Positions 11,200 to 23,301 of a DNA stretch of 64,000 nt are shown in pieces. Source of the DNA: Hydractinia symbiolongicarpus (lineage: Eukaryota; Cnidaria; Hydrozoa; Anthoathecata; Hydractiniidae); NCBI RefSeq assembly GCF_029227915.1, contig NC_079875.1, forward strand, positions 31,131,501 to 31,195,500, read 5' to 3'. Under the pieces are notes generated by a model that ran no database searches, was not told the DNA's origin, and worked only from the letters and a program-made list of their open reading frames with translations. The first letter of the stretch is position 1, and each line of letters starts with the position of its first letter. A program made the translations under genes and the position numbers.

Positions 11200-12540
11200 A
11201 AGGGGGCTTGCTTTAAGCTTGTCTTTGGGTGTAACGACCCCACTTATTACCCTAGTTCAGTAAGGTGCCCTAGTTCACTAACTTGCCCTACTACAAGGTT
11301 GACAACCCTGGTGTCCTTAGTCAAAACATGTACAGTCTGGTGCTGTCATGACAACCTCCTGTGTAAGGCTGAGTGTTGGGGCCCTGTAACACATGTGGAA
11401 AGCTCCTCCTGTGCGCTGGAGTCACAAGTTCTGGCGCACAGGAGGGTTTTCATTGAATTCTTAATTATATTACATATTTTTGAGATATACATTTTTTCTA
11501 TTTGTGTTTGTTCTGTAACCCGTCCGTTTATGTTGTTAGCTCTGTCTTATGTTGTATTGTTTGTGATTGAAGGATTGTTTTTTCTCTTTAAGATTTTCTC
11601 AGAGAATAGTTATAGGTCCAAGTTGGGCAGTACTCATGCTTGTAATAAGCAAGAAAATGTATTCAGGATCTTCTTCTGGGAGCTTAATCCCAATTTTATT
11701 TACATCCACCGTCCCTGTAGACAGGATACTTCAGTGCAGCTTGCTGTATTATAAACCTTTTTATTTCACGCATACATATCATTACTGTTATTTGCCCAGG
11801 ACTGCCTATTCAGATTCTAATGATACTGTTATCAATGAGGGTCCTATGAAAAGTGTCTAGTACATTTAAACCATGGTATTCTGGGTTGCCGCCGCTGGGT
11901 TCCAAGTCTGCCTTTCTAAGGGACGGTTTTTTGGTCAGTCCAAGCATTATGATACGATTTTTCAAGTGTTCACGTCCAAGGTCGGAAAGCTTTTTTGTTT
12001 CCAGGTGTGCTGCTTTTCAGTCTTAGTCACAACCTTTCTAAGGGCTGGGTTCTAAGTCTACCTTTCTTAGCCCTGGCCTCTGTGTCAGTAGGTATAAGCA
12101 ACAACAATACGATTTGTAGTTGTCGACTCTTCTTTTTGCAACGGTTAACAAAAGTTATTGGTTTTGGCGGATGGTCAGTACAGCCGAAGTTGATTAGCTT
12201 TTCGATCATCCCTGTAAATGGGAGAATACAGAAGTTTTCCAGTTGCTTCTTATTCTTTCGAGAGAAACCTCCTTTTTTCATTAACATCTGTCTTAAAAGA
12301 TACAATGCTATTCTCCTGCAAAAAGGATCAATCTACACTTTTATAGCTTCTGCCATGGCTCAGACCGTGTTTAAACCGAAGACCTTCCACATCGCTCTGT
12401 CACAAAGCCCACAGTTGGTTAGATACTGGTGTCAGTTCTATGAAATAAACGCCAGTAATGAAGACAGAGCGCAGCTCTCGCATTTTCTTTATCACATGTT
12501 CCAGAACTTTGGTTAAATCTGTTTGGGGTTTTGTCAGATT
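11200..12540. repeat. Dispersed repeat family, longest copy
   Basis: Two other parts of the window match this region. 57180-57610 matches 11390-11860 in reverse orientation; for example the segment around TCAGAGAATAGTTATAGG and the one ending GAAAAGTGTCTAGT. 20222-20730 matches 11890-12330 in direct orientation; for example around GGTCAGTCCAAGCATTA and CGATCATCCCTGTAAA. Together they define a moderately repeated element of at least 1.1 kb. The long plus-strand frame at 11035-11754 and the minus-strand frame at 12305-12027 lie inside it. I cannot assign either to a family, and neither is conserved in frame in the other copies. Confidence 0.75.
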
Positions 12541-12615
12541 TATCTGTCTCCTGTAAGTAGCATCTGCAAAAAAAAAAAATATCCACTTCTTCCAAAAATC
12601 TAAAAATCTGCCGAC

Positions 12616-13107
12616 TTATTCTGCTTCCTCATCTTTACCTTTATTAAACAAGTAGAACTGCAATAATTGTGCTGCTCGTTTGATCAGGTAATAAAGATTT
12701 CCCTTCAAGCCAGCATTCGTGTCATGCCTGCTGCTTTTTGTGTACTCGATGGAACTTGCCAGACAGTCAAAATTCCGCCGATTGGACATGTCATGACTAT
12801 CATTGTGTTCATGTAACACATCTTTCTTTACTTTGAAGTGGTTATAACAATAAGCTATTCGCCTCATGTCCTTGTCTTACAGCCCTTGACACCTCAAACA
12901 CTTTGTCCTTCTTCTCCTTCAATTGCCAGAAAAATCGAGATCCGATGTGCATGATAGTCGTCTTGTCAAGTCGACATATCTTCCCAATGCTGTTGTTTCT
13001 AAATATTGCAACAATTCTGTCCAAAAAAAACAAACAAGTTTGTAGTTTTCATGCTCCTCCACTTCAAGTAATGACAGTGGAATAGACCATGTGTCATTGC
13101 AGCGCAT
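12616..13107 (-). pseudogene. Degenerate ORF, unassigned repetitive protein family
   Basis: The minus strand reads a helical, charged protein in three overlapping frames. They are 13107-12919 (through VCFFWTELLQYLETTALG), 13033-12842 (GKICRLDKTTIMHIGSR, then RAVRQGHEANSLLL) and 12867-12616 (MRRIAYCYNHFKVKK, MSNRRNFDCLA, GLKGNLYYLIKRAAQLL, ending in an acidic tail). Switching frames where they overlap gives continuous-looking sequence, so this is probably one protein broken by frameshifts or a missed splice. I have an uncertain recollection of similar multi-copy cnidarian proteins linked to tyrosine-recombinase ORFs. I do not assign a function. Confidence 0.4.
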
Positions 13108-13249
13108 TTCTTTTAATGCCTGGAGTAATTTTCCTTAATCACATTAACATCACAATGGCTGCAGCGAGACGTTTGTCTTTTTTGTTATCTTGTTCACTTT
13201 GATATTTGGAAGAATCATTTGCTGATTGTTCTTTGTTAAACAATGCAAT

Positions 13250-13770
13250 GCCTTTTTTTTCAAATCGTTGAATCTTTGGCAATTTCAATGCATTAGAGTT
13301 TGACGAAAGGCAGGCAAAACATATCAATATTTTGATAGTTGGACTGACCAACAGTGGGAAATCTTTTCTGTTGAATCCTTTGGAAATTATTTTCAAAGCA
13401 TTTGTAAATCCGGCTACAGGGAAATATGCATGGGTGGGTCTTGACGAGTGTGAAGTTGCCTACCTCAATGATTTTCGAGGAAATCCGAAACCATTTCATG
13501 GAGCTATTTTTTGCTGCTTCTCTAAGGCCAAACTGCACTTGCCGAGACCGAAAAATCAGTTTGCCACGGACATGCAGATTAGCAGAGAAAACACAATTCC
13601 ATTGTTCGCCACCAGGAAAGGCCCGATAGAATACGTGGGAAAATTCTACATTATGGCATCCAGATGGAACAAGAGCTGTACGAACAAATTCCAAAAAAAA
13701 GGCTAAACACATGGAACCATGTCCTCGTTGCTTTAGTGAGCTGGTATTGCACGGAGCTGATAAAGACTAA
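13250..13770 (+). pseudogene. P-loop (SF3-type-helicase-like) ORF fragment
   Basis: The plus-strand frame from about 13275 reads a beta strand plus Walker A (HINILIVGLTNSGKS), then NPATGKYAWVGLDECEV with an acidic Walker-B-like segment, then YLNDFRGN, LHLPRPKNQF and TIPLFATRKGPIEY. After about 13690 the frame breaks. A different frame gives a cysteine-containing tail (EPCPRCFSELVL) ending near 13770. The order Walker A, acidic box, then a segment ending in a Thr/Ser-rich sensor resembles superfamily-3 helicases of small DNA viruses and their genomic relatives. The exact family is not established. An in-frame stop lies just upstream (about 13272), so the N-terminal part is lost. A second, more damaged relative lies at 60795-61141 on the minus strand. 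Confidence 0.55.
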
Positions 13771-14016
13771 CACAGTTTGAAATCAGTAGCTAACATCTTT
13801 ATATGGTTAGCCTTCTTTTCTTCGAATTTTGTTCATATATATAGTATTTAGGACATGTCAGAACGTGTCACAACATGTCACATATCTATCAAGGCTAAGA
13901 AACTATGTTAATGTAAGGAATTCAACATATCGCGACATGTCACACAAATTTCTTATATTTGATGAAACCAACAGAGTTTCATAATAGAGTATAAAAAAGC
14001 TCAATACTTGGTTTAG

Positions 14017-14880
14017 TCACCTCTGTGTCGAATAAACATCCATAGATTCAATAGTTTTGTTTATTGTGTGAACTGGAAAGAAATTGATTGTCGTAGCAAC
14101 CCTTATGCAAAATTCGTCATAACTTTCCTTGCGTATTTGTTTTTCCAAAGCATCTGTTCGTAGTTGTTCTCATATCAAATGAAACACATTTTCGATAGGG
14201 TTCAGATCCGGCGAACTTGGTGGGATCGCAAACATTTTACAAAAACGAGCATTATCCATGCTTTCTGTGAAGCGTTCAAAGTTTGTCTTGGATCGCCGCT
14301 TTGAAGAAATAGTCTGGCAGCAGGTGTTGTTCTACTTTTTTTCAAAAACAAGTGGGAAGCAGTGTTTTATTAACTCCGTAAATTTGGCACCTGTCAATGT
14401 CCATGGATAATGTTTACAAAAAAACCACTCCTTTATCGTGGGCCACTGCCATCATGAAATTTGCAATGTTTCCCCCACTTCTTTCTTTTCGACCTTTCTT
14501 TTCGTTTTTGCAAGTTTTTTTCGCCATTGCATGGTGTTAGCAGCTCGAGCTTCCCTGTACGGGTTGTATACTATGTCTTTACACACCTTTTTTGCGAGAC
14601 TGTAAGTATCTAGCCGTTTTTCTTCAACGCGCGTAACAAAGTTCGGTGGCTCACGGCATTGGATAATCCTGCCTTCTCCTGTATCCGTTTGGCAATAAAG
14701 TTTCCTGTTTCAGCACGAATTTGTGTAAAGTTCGACCTTTGTTTTGTTTTCTCTTATCAATTTTCTCACTTGCGCCGGTCGCTCTGCCATGACGATGTAT
14801 TGTTTGTTGTGAGTATTGCGGGTACATTGTTTTTAGCTCCTTGATTGATGTTCCTGCATGTGCATTGAAACATGCCTACC
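14017..14880 (-). pseudogene. Tc1/IS630-type DDE transposase, degenerate copy 1
   Basis: Minus-strand translation in shifting frames gives an N-terminal HTH-like part (IKELKTMYPQYSQQTIHRH; SHRTLLRALKKNG), then NPYREARAANTMQWRKK, then FMMAVAHDKGVVFCKHY, LFLQSGDPRQT with the second acidic residue, and IPPSSPDLNPIENVFHLI with the hallmark of DDE_3/Tc1 transposases. The end reads INKTIESMD and stops at 14017-14019. Comparison with the copy at 59187-60401 shows that the segment carrying the first catalytic Asp (WTD...) is missing here, and several stops interrupt the frame. The element is therefore dead. I did not find its terminal inverted repeats. Confidence 0.75.
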
Positions 14881-14899
14881 AACTTTGTTTTTGTCAGAC

Positions 14900-17780
14900 A
14901 TCTATAGTATAATTTAAAAAAGTTTATATTCGTTTGCATGACAACACACAGAAATAGCGATATGTTTACGAAACAAGTTTTATCCGCATAGCGTTCCCAG
15001 CATGGAGGTTGTCACAAGACGTGGCTACTCAAGTAAGGAAGATTCACTTTACATTTTGCTACTTCGACTGTGTTTTGTGGCCTAAAAAAATTTTACAACT
15101 CACAGCGCGTGGATAGGAAGCTACGCACATAACCAAAATTGTAGCCTCTGTCGCACCCACAACACTGAAGAGCCACTTGAGGAGAGCCGAGCACAGCTTT
15201 TGTTTTAGCCTATGTACTAGTTCATATATTTGTAGATTTTATGTAGAAGTCAAGTCATTTGAAAACAGATGAGTCCCACATATGAGTCATAGTTTTTGTT
15301 CCAAGTTTCTAATTATATCAAAATTCTTGTGAAAATGGCTTAAGTCTCATGGTACGGTATAGTCAAGTCAAATGCAATAGTTATTCGAAGTCAATTATTA
15401 CACGTGAGGTTGTTGTTTGAAACTAAGATTATAATGAACATAAGGGACACAATAATCACGGACACAACAACTAGATGTAACTAGAAGCAAGCTATTATTT
15501 GCTTACCCCGAGACTATATTTCATAGTGATGAAATCTTTTAAAAAGCATTTTTTTCAACGAATTGTGAAAACGTGGAGCTTTTGAAAGTTAGCTAAATTA
15601 CTTTTGGTACAAACATTTTTTTATATGCCTTTTTGTCTTCCAATTACCGACCATTTTATTCACAGCAAAAAGGACACTAGGAAAAAAGATCGTTTATATC
15701 ATTAACACTTTTTGCTTTTAGCGCACAATCAACTTGCCTGCGCTTCTCTAGAAATTTATTTAGATTCCACTCCAAAAAAGTTCTGAGCATTTCCTTATTC
15801 TTGCTTGAGAAAGAGCGGGAAAGCAAATCTTGAAGGATGTGATGTCCGGTTCATTCTATCACAATATCTAATGTAGAAACTTTACACAGCATATTAACTT
15901 GAATAAAGGACACTGAAAAAAGAAATTTTAAATGAATTTTAAACAAAAGATTTTAAACCTTCGTAAAGCCGTCTCGTACAATAAAATATATATCGTAAAA
16001 TTCCTAGAGTAGACATCTAACGTATTTTTCAGCAGCACAAAATGCCACCCCACAACACATTTTTCGCGCACTTTTTTTCCAAATTTTGACACCATGAGTA
16101 ATAAATGGAAGAAATAGCGGAGAAAGTCAAAACTGACTTGAAGTAAAAGAACTTTAATTAAACTTTCTTATAAAATTTGTCCAAGTCTGACACTGGCTAA
16201 TTTTCAAAGTGGATCGGAACAGACAATTGTGGTTTCTGGATTATGAACAAAAAAATTAAAAAAAAACAATAATTAGTAGATAGCCAATCAAGTATTTTCT
16301 TGCTAAGTTACGTTTTGCTTCGATCCATTATGCCCCAAGTGTAAATGTAGATGGATTTTTAGTTTAGTTAACATTAACGCGCTAATAAAATGAAAAATAA
16401 CCGTAAACCAACGTAGACAAAAGCCAACATCATAAGACGCGATGGTTAACTTGGGCTTCAACTTGTCCAAACCTAAACAGAGAAAAAAGAAACAAACAAC
16501 TGAAGAAAATTAATATATCGGCCTTGCAGCATATTGCCAAAATATTGCAGCATATTATTGCCACAGTATGGTTACGTATAATAGATATTGATATAGTGTG
16601 AATTTATTGATACAAATTAAAAATAAACATCTCATGTTCTGTAAATAGATTTCGGTTATTTTATTGAAATCAGAACAAACGAATTTAATTAAACAAAACA
16701 ACTGTATTATAATTGTTTATCAAAAGACACTGCTGAAGATTTCAAATACATTTGAAGATTTCAAACACATTTGAAGATTTCAAATCCACTGTAGAGTATG
16801 TCAAATACACTGCAGAAGAAACGGTACAAATATATTCTGAGTGTGCTGCAAACTTTTTCAAATCACGGCGGTAAAAAAAGTGATGTAAAAACTCCCGCTT
16901 GGTATAAATTTTTTGTACGGTTTGCCAAATTCAATTTTTCTGAAATTGACACAACAAGATACCACAAAACTAACACTTTTTGTAATTTCATGAGAAATTT
17001 TAGGCGGTAAGGAGGTATAACTTTCAAATTTTAGATTTGTAACGCAGAAGATATCTTTTAAAAGTTGTTACCGTTTCTGGAAGGCGGAAAAGGTACCTAA
17101 ATTTCGTCTAGGGGGGGGGGGGGCAGTCTTTTCAAATATTTCAGCGTAAATTTTAGTATTGTTTTTTTTCTGCGTAGTTTTTAGTATAGAAACACTGAAC
17201 ATTTCTACTTATTTTTTAGTTTCAAAATTTTGCAAATATACCTTTACTATTTCCCTATACCTCAGGCATTTGTTAATTTTTTTAAACAAAATTAAGATAA
17301 TAGAATTTTTTTTACAAATACGAAAAACATGTTATTTGAACCCCTTACTATTACCTACGAAACTATATAACTCATGGCTTTTTATACTACAACTTTTTTT
17401 TCGCCACGTTTTACTTTCAAACATGCTGTTTGAAAGTATTCTGCTGTACATTAATAAAATAATCTGTTTTCTATTGGCCCGCTGTACTTAGTATACAAAT
17501 ATGTTGTGTCACTATTCTGTACTATTTATTAAATAGATGAAGTATGTTGCTGTAACAACAGGTCCGGACCCTCCCAATAACGTTTAATAGGCTTGTCAAA
17601 ATGAGTAAACTTCGCACACTTATAGCACGTCATAAAAGGGCCAAAATGATAAACATTCCAAAAAACATTATCTGTTTTAATTTTAATTACTTTAGTTCTA
17701 GCTCGAATTTTTACGTTCTGGTTAAATTTCCTGAGAGCCAAATATAAGTTATTTGACATATTCATTCAAAATTCGATTTT
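14900..17780. other. Gene-free stretch with a small tandem repeat and a poly-G tract
   Basis: I see no convincing gene over this stretch. Three copies of a ~20-base unit (ACATTTGAAGATTTCAAA type) lie at about 16735-16790. A run of 13 G residues sits at 17111-17123. Open frames at 16798-17010 and 17159-17491 are Phe/Leu/Ile-rich products of AT-rich DNA without motifs. Confidence 0.6.
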
Positions 17781-17789
17781 TCCCGATTA

Positions 17790-18011
17790 TTAAACTATAT
17801 GTGTATACTGCTGTATTTATTTGCATATACCTTCACTTTCGCTTTTGCTTGCCAAAAACCTTTTCTTTACAGCTTAGGCTATCGATCAAGACATCTTATC
17901 TTAAACTATAAGTGTATACTGCTGCATTTATTTGCATCCACCTTCACTTTCGCTTTTGCTTGCCAAAAACCTTTTCTTTACAGCTTAGGCTGTCGATCAA
18001 GACATCGCTTC
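17790..18011 (+). repeat. Recent tandem duplication, 111-bp unit x2
   Basis: The segment beginning TTAAACTATA at 17790 recurs at 17901, and the two copies differ at only a few positions (for example ATCGATC versus GTCGATC near the end). Because 111 is divisible by three, an 82-codon open frame runs through both copies and shows an internal peptide repeat (FAFACQKPFLYSLG twice). I read that frame as a by-product of the duplication. Confidence 0.85.
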
Positions 18012-20215
18012 CTAAACCAAAAAATAATGCTGGTCGGACAAATATAACTACATACAAAGTGGAATACGTGCAAGGAAAGATCTATTTATTTTTATGATAC
18101 GGTAATCCTTTTTTCTTTTAAAATAATGGTTATCACATAAACATTTTAAATACCAATGTAATTTTTTTAGCACATTCTGACAGCTCAAAGAAAAATCTTT
18201 ATAAACTCGTAATTTACTTTAACGTAACGTAATTTTTCTTAATTACTATAGAATAAGAGGTTTGCAACCATATAATTTGTAACAAATAAAAAATTCACAT
18301 ATCGTATACTTTAAAATATTAAATACTTAATAAGCTGATATGAAGGAAAGAGACTATTTTCTTATCTTATTTTATATAATAAGGCCCACAGCGTAATAAA
18401 TATCAACCTATAGAATTGAATTGTCATTTAAAAAAAAAAAATGACTGAAGTCTTTGTACTAAAGTATTTCTTAAAATGTGTTTTCTCGTGAACAGAATTT
18501 GTTTTCTCCAAAAATTATATTTTTAAAAGCATCGATCTTGGGTCCCATTTTTGTGGTCTAAATTATTTTAACTATATTTTCCTTAAAGTTATTCTTATGT
18601 CCAATAAAAGGTGAACACAGAAAAGTAGATACCCCAGCAATCTTTTAAAGGAATGAATCTCCACTTTAAATGATATGTCATATTTTCAGTTACCAGAATT
18701 TGCAGAATTAGGTGCTTCACTATTATTCATGTTCAGATCTTGTTTTATATTGGGGATGACACCAAGGTGAGCTGATGACAAATGAGGATATCCTGGGAAC
18801 GAGTTTACTTTAAACATGTGTTTAAGTGAAATGTGAAAGTGGGGATTGTTTTTTTCCACTAGAGTTTTTAAGAAATTTTTCATCTTTTTTGGTCTTTTTA
18901 TTCTTCGTAAAATTAACCAACTTCTAGTCATTGCTATTTAAGGATGTGCCAAACAGTCATTAGTAGCTTCCGAATATCACTATAATTAAACTATATTAAA
19001 ATGTAGTGGTCGTCATTTTAAAGGTCTCTTTTGCTTTATTTTAAAAAAATATTGGTCAAACAAATTGCCACACAGTTTTTTAAGAATACTGTAGCCGCAC
19101 CTTTAAGTGCCAATATCACAATGGTACGATAGAGGCTAGGCATTACTACCTTTTTCTCGTATCAATAATTTGTAAGGTATAATTTTTTTTCACTAAAATA
19201 ATCTGACTAAAGCTAAAATTGCAAGAAAATTAAAGGCTGCACTGGTATTAGCTCCTCGCCTTGATGTACAATGTGGTTTATCTGTACTAAGTGCACACTA
19301 TGTTGTTGAAACATGCCATAAAAATAAATGTCTGCATAATATGAAACAGCTTACCACTGTCATATAACATTTTAAGGACTTAATATGTAGAGAGTGCCCA
19401 TAAGATTTTCGTAAAAAAATTATAACAGATTTTGGTTATTATTATTAGACTATTTTGGTGTGTCAGCAGAGGAGACAAACATTACTTTTCAAGAAGTTAA
19501 AAGTCCTATAACTTCTGTTTTGGTTAACAAGTCTTTTTTAAATTTTTTAAAAAGCTCTTTTCGTTCTCAAGATATTCAAGATATTTGAATCGTTTCTTGT
19601 ACCAAAAAGTATTTCGAAAAGTGTTTTTAGTTTCCTCCTAAATTGTATGCGGATGTAAAACAAAAACAAAAAATTTTCGTTATCATCTGTGTTACATAAA
19701 ACGCTCAAATTAATAACTTGTACTAACAATTAAAAATAATTCGTTTCAGCAAACAGGTTGTTAAAAATTACTTATCTATACTCTGTCAACTTAGGTGGGA
19801 TATGATGCCCAAATAAGTATTGCCAGCCTTGTTCTTAGGGGTTGTCATACATAAGAAGAAAAAACTAATCCACGGGGGCAAGGTCACTTAAGTTACTCAG
19901 ATATGGATTTAGCTGATGAAACTTATAAACTTAAGGTGGGAGTCAGAATTTCTTTTGTACATAATTAGTTACATAAAATTGTTTTCACTCCATATATTCA
20001 TATATTTCTGTTACAACAAATTTGTAATGATTTTATAGCTATGTTACTATTATCTTTCACCAAAATACAATTCCTCTTTTAAAACTTATAAATAATTAAT
20101 TTATTCTGCTAAATATAGCTTTAAGGCCAGGATACACCTGTATGATATCATTAAATATATTTTATAATAATTTTTTTTTTCTACAATAAACTTATAATTT
20201 CTTATATCGTTATAA
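18012..20215. other. Gene-free AT-rich stretch
   Basis: I see no ORF, RNA gene or clear repeat structure here. The minus-strand frame at 18931-18686 and the one at 19729-19547 are short and show no recognisable features. Confidence 0.6.
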
Positions 20216-20221
20216 TTTCAC

Positions 20222-20730
20222 AGGGTTCCAAGTCTACCTATCTAAGGGGAGGTTTCTTGGTCAGTCCAAGCATTACGAGACGATTTCTCTACAACCCTTC
20301 AAGGGCTGAGTTTCCATGTCTACCTCTCTTAGCACTGGGCTCTGTGCCAGTAGGTAAAAGTAACAGCAATACAATTTGTAGTTGTGGACTCTTCTTTTTT
20401 CAAAGTTTAACAAAAGTTATTGTTTAACAAAAGTTTTTTTGTTTTTAAAGTTTTAAGTTTTTAAAGTTTAACAAAAGTTATTTTGGCGGATGATATCAAT
20501 GAAAGCGGCTGGTGTCTTGCAGGTGGCAGGGGATGCTTACTCAAGGGCCTGCACCAAATCCCAAGGATAAGTGAATTTCACCAATCCTCATGTTTCAGCC
20601 GAAATCTATTAGCCTTTTCGATCATCCCTGTAAAGGGGAGAATGCAGAAGTTCTCCAATGGCCTGTTATTCTTAGGAGAGAAACCTTCTTTTGTCATTAG
20701 GATTTCTGTCTTAAAGGCTAGTTATATCAG
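20222..20730. repeat. Dispersed repeat family, copy 2
   Basis: Direct-orientation partial copy of the 11.2-12.5 kb repeat, matching roughly 11890-12330. Both copies share GGTCAGTCCAAGCATTA, GCAATACAATTTGTAGTTG-type and CGATCATCCCTGTAAA segments in the same order. This copy carries an extra insertion of AACAAAAGTT-type repeats near 20400-20475. Confidence 0.8.
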
Positions 20731-21065
20731 CATAACGATTTAGTTGCTCCTATTCTCTTATACGATATGTTCCCCTGCCTTCCTTCAACTTCTCCGAGAA
20801 TTTGCATGTTAAATATTTTTGTTTATTTAATACAGAATGTGCAGTGTGATCGTTTCAGTTAGTTCCTGCAATGCCACAACATGCAACTTTACACATATAA
20901 AAAGCTCGGCTGACTATGAATTCGAATAAAAAGCAATGAATCTATGAACTTCAATCATCTTAAAGTATGTATGCTTTGGGATTTCATACTCTTCCACTGC
21001 AATATCATCGTCATTTTCCTTATTATGTTCAGCATTTTGGTCAGTTTCAACGTAACTAACCTTAA

Positions 21066-21315
21066 AGGGGCTACGGAACGGCTGTTGGTTTGCGACTTTA
21101 GTAACTTACACGAAAGTCGAGCTGGAGGCGGCGGAAAACAAAAATGGCTATTTTTTGACATGTATGTAATTTACAAACTCGAACATATAGATATATCTAG
21201 AATTTTTATCTTCTCTATCCTTGGTCATGTTCATTGTGCAAAACGCGTTTGCTGGATTTTGAAAATGTGTGCGGGATATACGGAATGTGAGGATTTTCAC
21301 CGGTTCGTAGCCCCT
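21066..21315. mobile_element. piggyBac-like MITE with TTAA target duplications
   Basis: The 250-base element begins AGGGGCTACGGAACGG and ends with the complement of AGGGGCTACGAACCGG, so 14 of the 16 terminal bases match. It is flanked on both sides by TTAA (21062-21065 and 21316-21319), the target site used by piggyBac-superfamily transposases. It encodes no transposase. The plus-strand open frame 20944-21402 simply crosses the element and is not a gene. Confidence 0.85.
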
Positions 21316-21319
21316 TTAA

Positions 21320-22685
21320 TTACCCTACTCATCTTGATCAGACATTTAATGAAATCACCCTTTAAACAATGTTTACAACAGGAAATAATAACTTTAATTT
21401 GAATTGTGCCATCTGGAACGTATGCCATCATATGAATTTTTAGGCAAGTTTTATATTTTCCTTGCATTTCTTCCTTTAGGGGAAAGAATTGGCGATTTTA
21501 ATTTAGAACCTGTTAATTCTTGCCGCACCACGTATATTGATGGGTTTTTAAGAGTAATTAAAAATAGGTAAATTTGTGGTAAATGCCTTTTTTAAACCAT
21601 AAAAACCTGTACATCAAAATAACACCAATATAACAGGCTATTAGAAAGTTCCACAACAACATTCAAAATGGGGGGTCGATGTGACGTCATTTTAGTTTTT
21701 TATTTATTTATAAATTACTTCTAAAATGTGAAGTAAGAAATATGAAAAGAAAAGTTACTCACATGTTTTGAGAAGCCCTTGCAAAAAAAATCGTTATCAT
21801 AAATACATAGTTTAGAAAGAACAGGTCACAACGTAACAGAAGATTTTGGTACAAATTTGCGGTAATCTGTGGATTACATTTAAAAAACTGCAGATTAGAA
21901 TAGAAGATGTAGAGAAATAATAGTTGTATAAAGTAGTATCCCCTACAAATATAAAAAGCATAAATTACTTGTAGATTTTCCTGCGGTAATCTAATGAATG
22001 CCACATAGCAAAATAGTTTTTATCCTTTGTGCAGTGCAAGTATTAATTGCATTGTGGGGCCGATCAGTAATTGTAAGCTTTTGGTTCGTTCTTGTCAGCT
22101 TCGTAAGATACCATTCAGTTTCTTTTTTTATCTGAACAAGTGGGTAAATGATTAGTGGCGAAGTCACTAATGGGCTTAAAAGTTCGGTACACTGGTGGGA
22201 CTTCAAACACTTCTAAATCCATGATATTTCAGACTATCTCTTCTCTGAAATTTAGTAGCGAGTAGTCGTTGGAATGTTTTAAGCTTTTAACATGTGGGTT
22301 ATTCATGTAGTACTGTCTGTTAACTTTGTCTTTTTGGGGTGTTGCTTGCAGTGTTAGGGTCGGTTCCACATGTGTGGTAGGAAGCGAATGCAGCTGTTCT
22401 AGTGGTATTGGTGAAATTCCAAGCAGCAATTGTACTGCTTGGTTAGGGATAACAGGGGTAACTGTCTGTGCTTTTGATGTCAAACAGTTCCCATTTGTTG
22501 GTGAAGAAGTATACGTCGGAAACTTCCTCTTTTTGGAAGCAACCGGTATATTTTTATTTATAATACTTTGAATGTTTGTATCGTCAGGGAATCTTAAAAG
22601 TCTAGATTATCAAAGGGTATCACTTAAAAGGGTATGTAATTTATTAAAGTCTGCTACATAAACGTTTTTAAATAATATAATATAA
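21320..22685. other. Gene-free stretch
   Basis: I see nothing supportable. Open frames on opposite strands at 22229-22483 (minus) and 22326-22571 (plus) shadow each other. Neither has motifs; the minus one is Pro/Thr-rich. Confidence 0.5.
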
Positions 22686-22689
22686 TATA

Positions 22690-23231
22690 TATTTCATCCG
22701 TAAAATTCATAAACCAGGCATTTCAAGGTGACGAGTTTCATGTATTTGCAATTTTTCGTATTGATACAAGATAATTATACCTTAGGGTCAACAACGTCTC
22801 AGGTTCTTATATTTTAGTCGTAATATTGATTCACGAGGCATTTCAAGGTGACGAGTGTCTCAAATATTTGCGATTTTTCGTATAGATACACGATAAATGT
22901 ACCTCAGGGACCACAACCTTTTCTCATGGTTCTATATATTTTGGCCGTAAATTTGATAAACGAGACATTTAAAAAAGACGAGTGTCATGTATTTGCAAGT
23001 TTTCGTATTTATACAAGATAATTGTGCCTTAGGGTCAACAACGTCTAGGTTCTTATATTTTAGTCGTAAAATTGATAAACGAGGTATTTCAAAGCCCCGA
23101 GTGTCATGTATTCGCGATTTTTTGTATTGATACAGGATAACTTCACCTTAGGGTCACCAACGTCTCAGGTTCTATATATTTCAGCCGTAAAATTGATAAA
23201 CGAGGCACTTCAAGATGACTGTTCGTATTGA
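22690..23231 (-). repeat. Short reversed array of the ~120-bp satellite
   Basis: About four to five diverged monomers, each reading GATAAACGAGGCATTTCA..., GTGTCATGTATTTGCGA..., TTAGGGTCAACAACGTC... and GGTTCTATATATTT in order. This is the reverse complement of the monomers in the 39.1-47.9 kb satellite. The last monomer is cut off at about 23231, where it joins the tRNA array directly. Confidence 0.85.
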
Positions 23232-23301
23232 TAGTCCCTATCTTTCCAAATCCATTCTTAATAGGTCTCTCAACATTGTGACATGTTGCACGTGACATAG
23301 A

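Noticed and set aside
11035-11754. 239-codon plus-strand open frame
   Set aside because: It lies in a dispersed repeat, has no domain, and its frame is not preserved in the copy at 57.2-57.6 kb.
17111-17123. Run of 13 G residues as a possible G-quadruplex
   Set aside because: A single uninterrupted run without the four-tract pattern; likely a homopolymer or sequencing-prone site.
20944-21402. 152-codon plus-strand frame
   Set aside because: It crosses a 250-bp MITE and its flanks; the reading frame is fortuitous.
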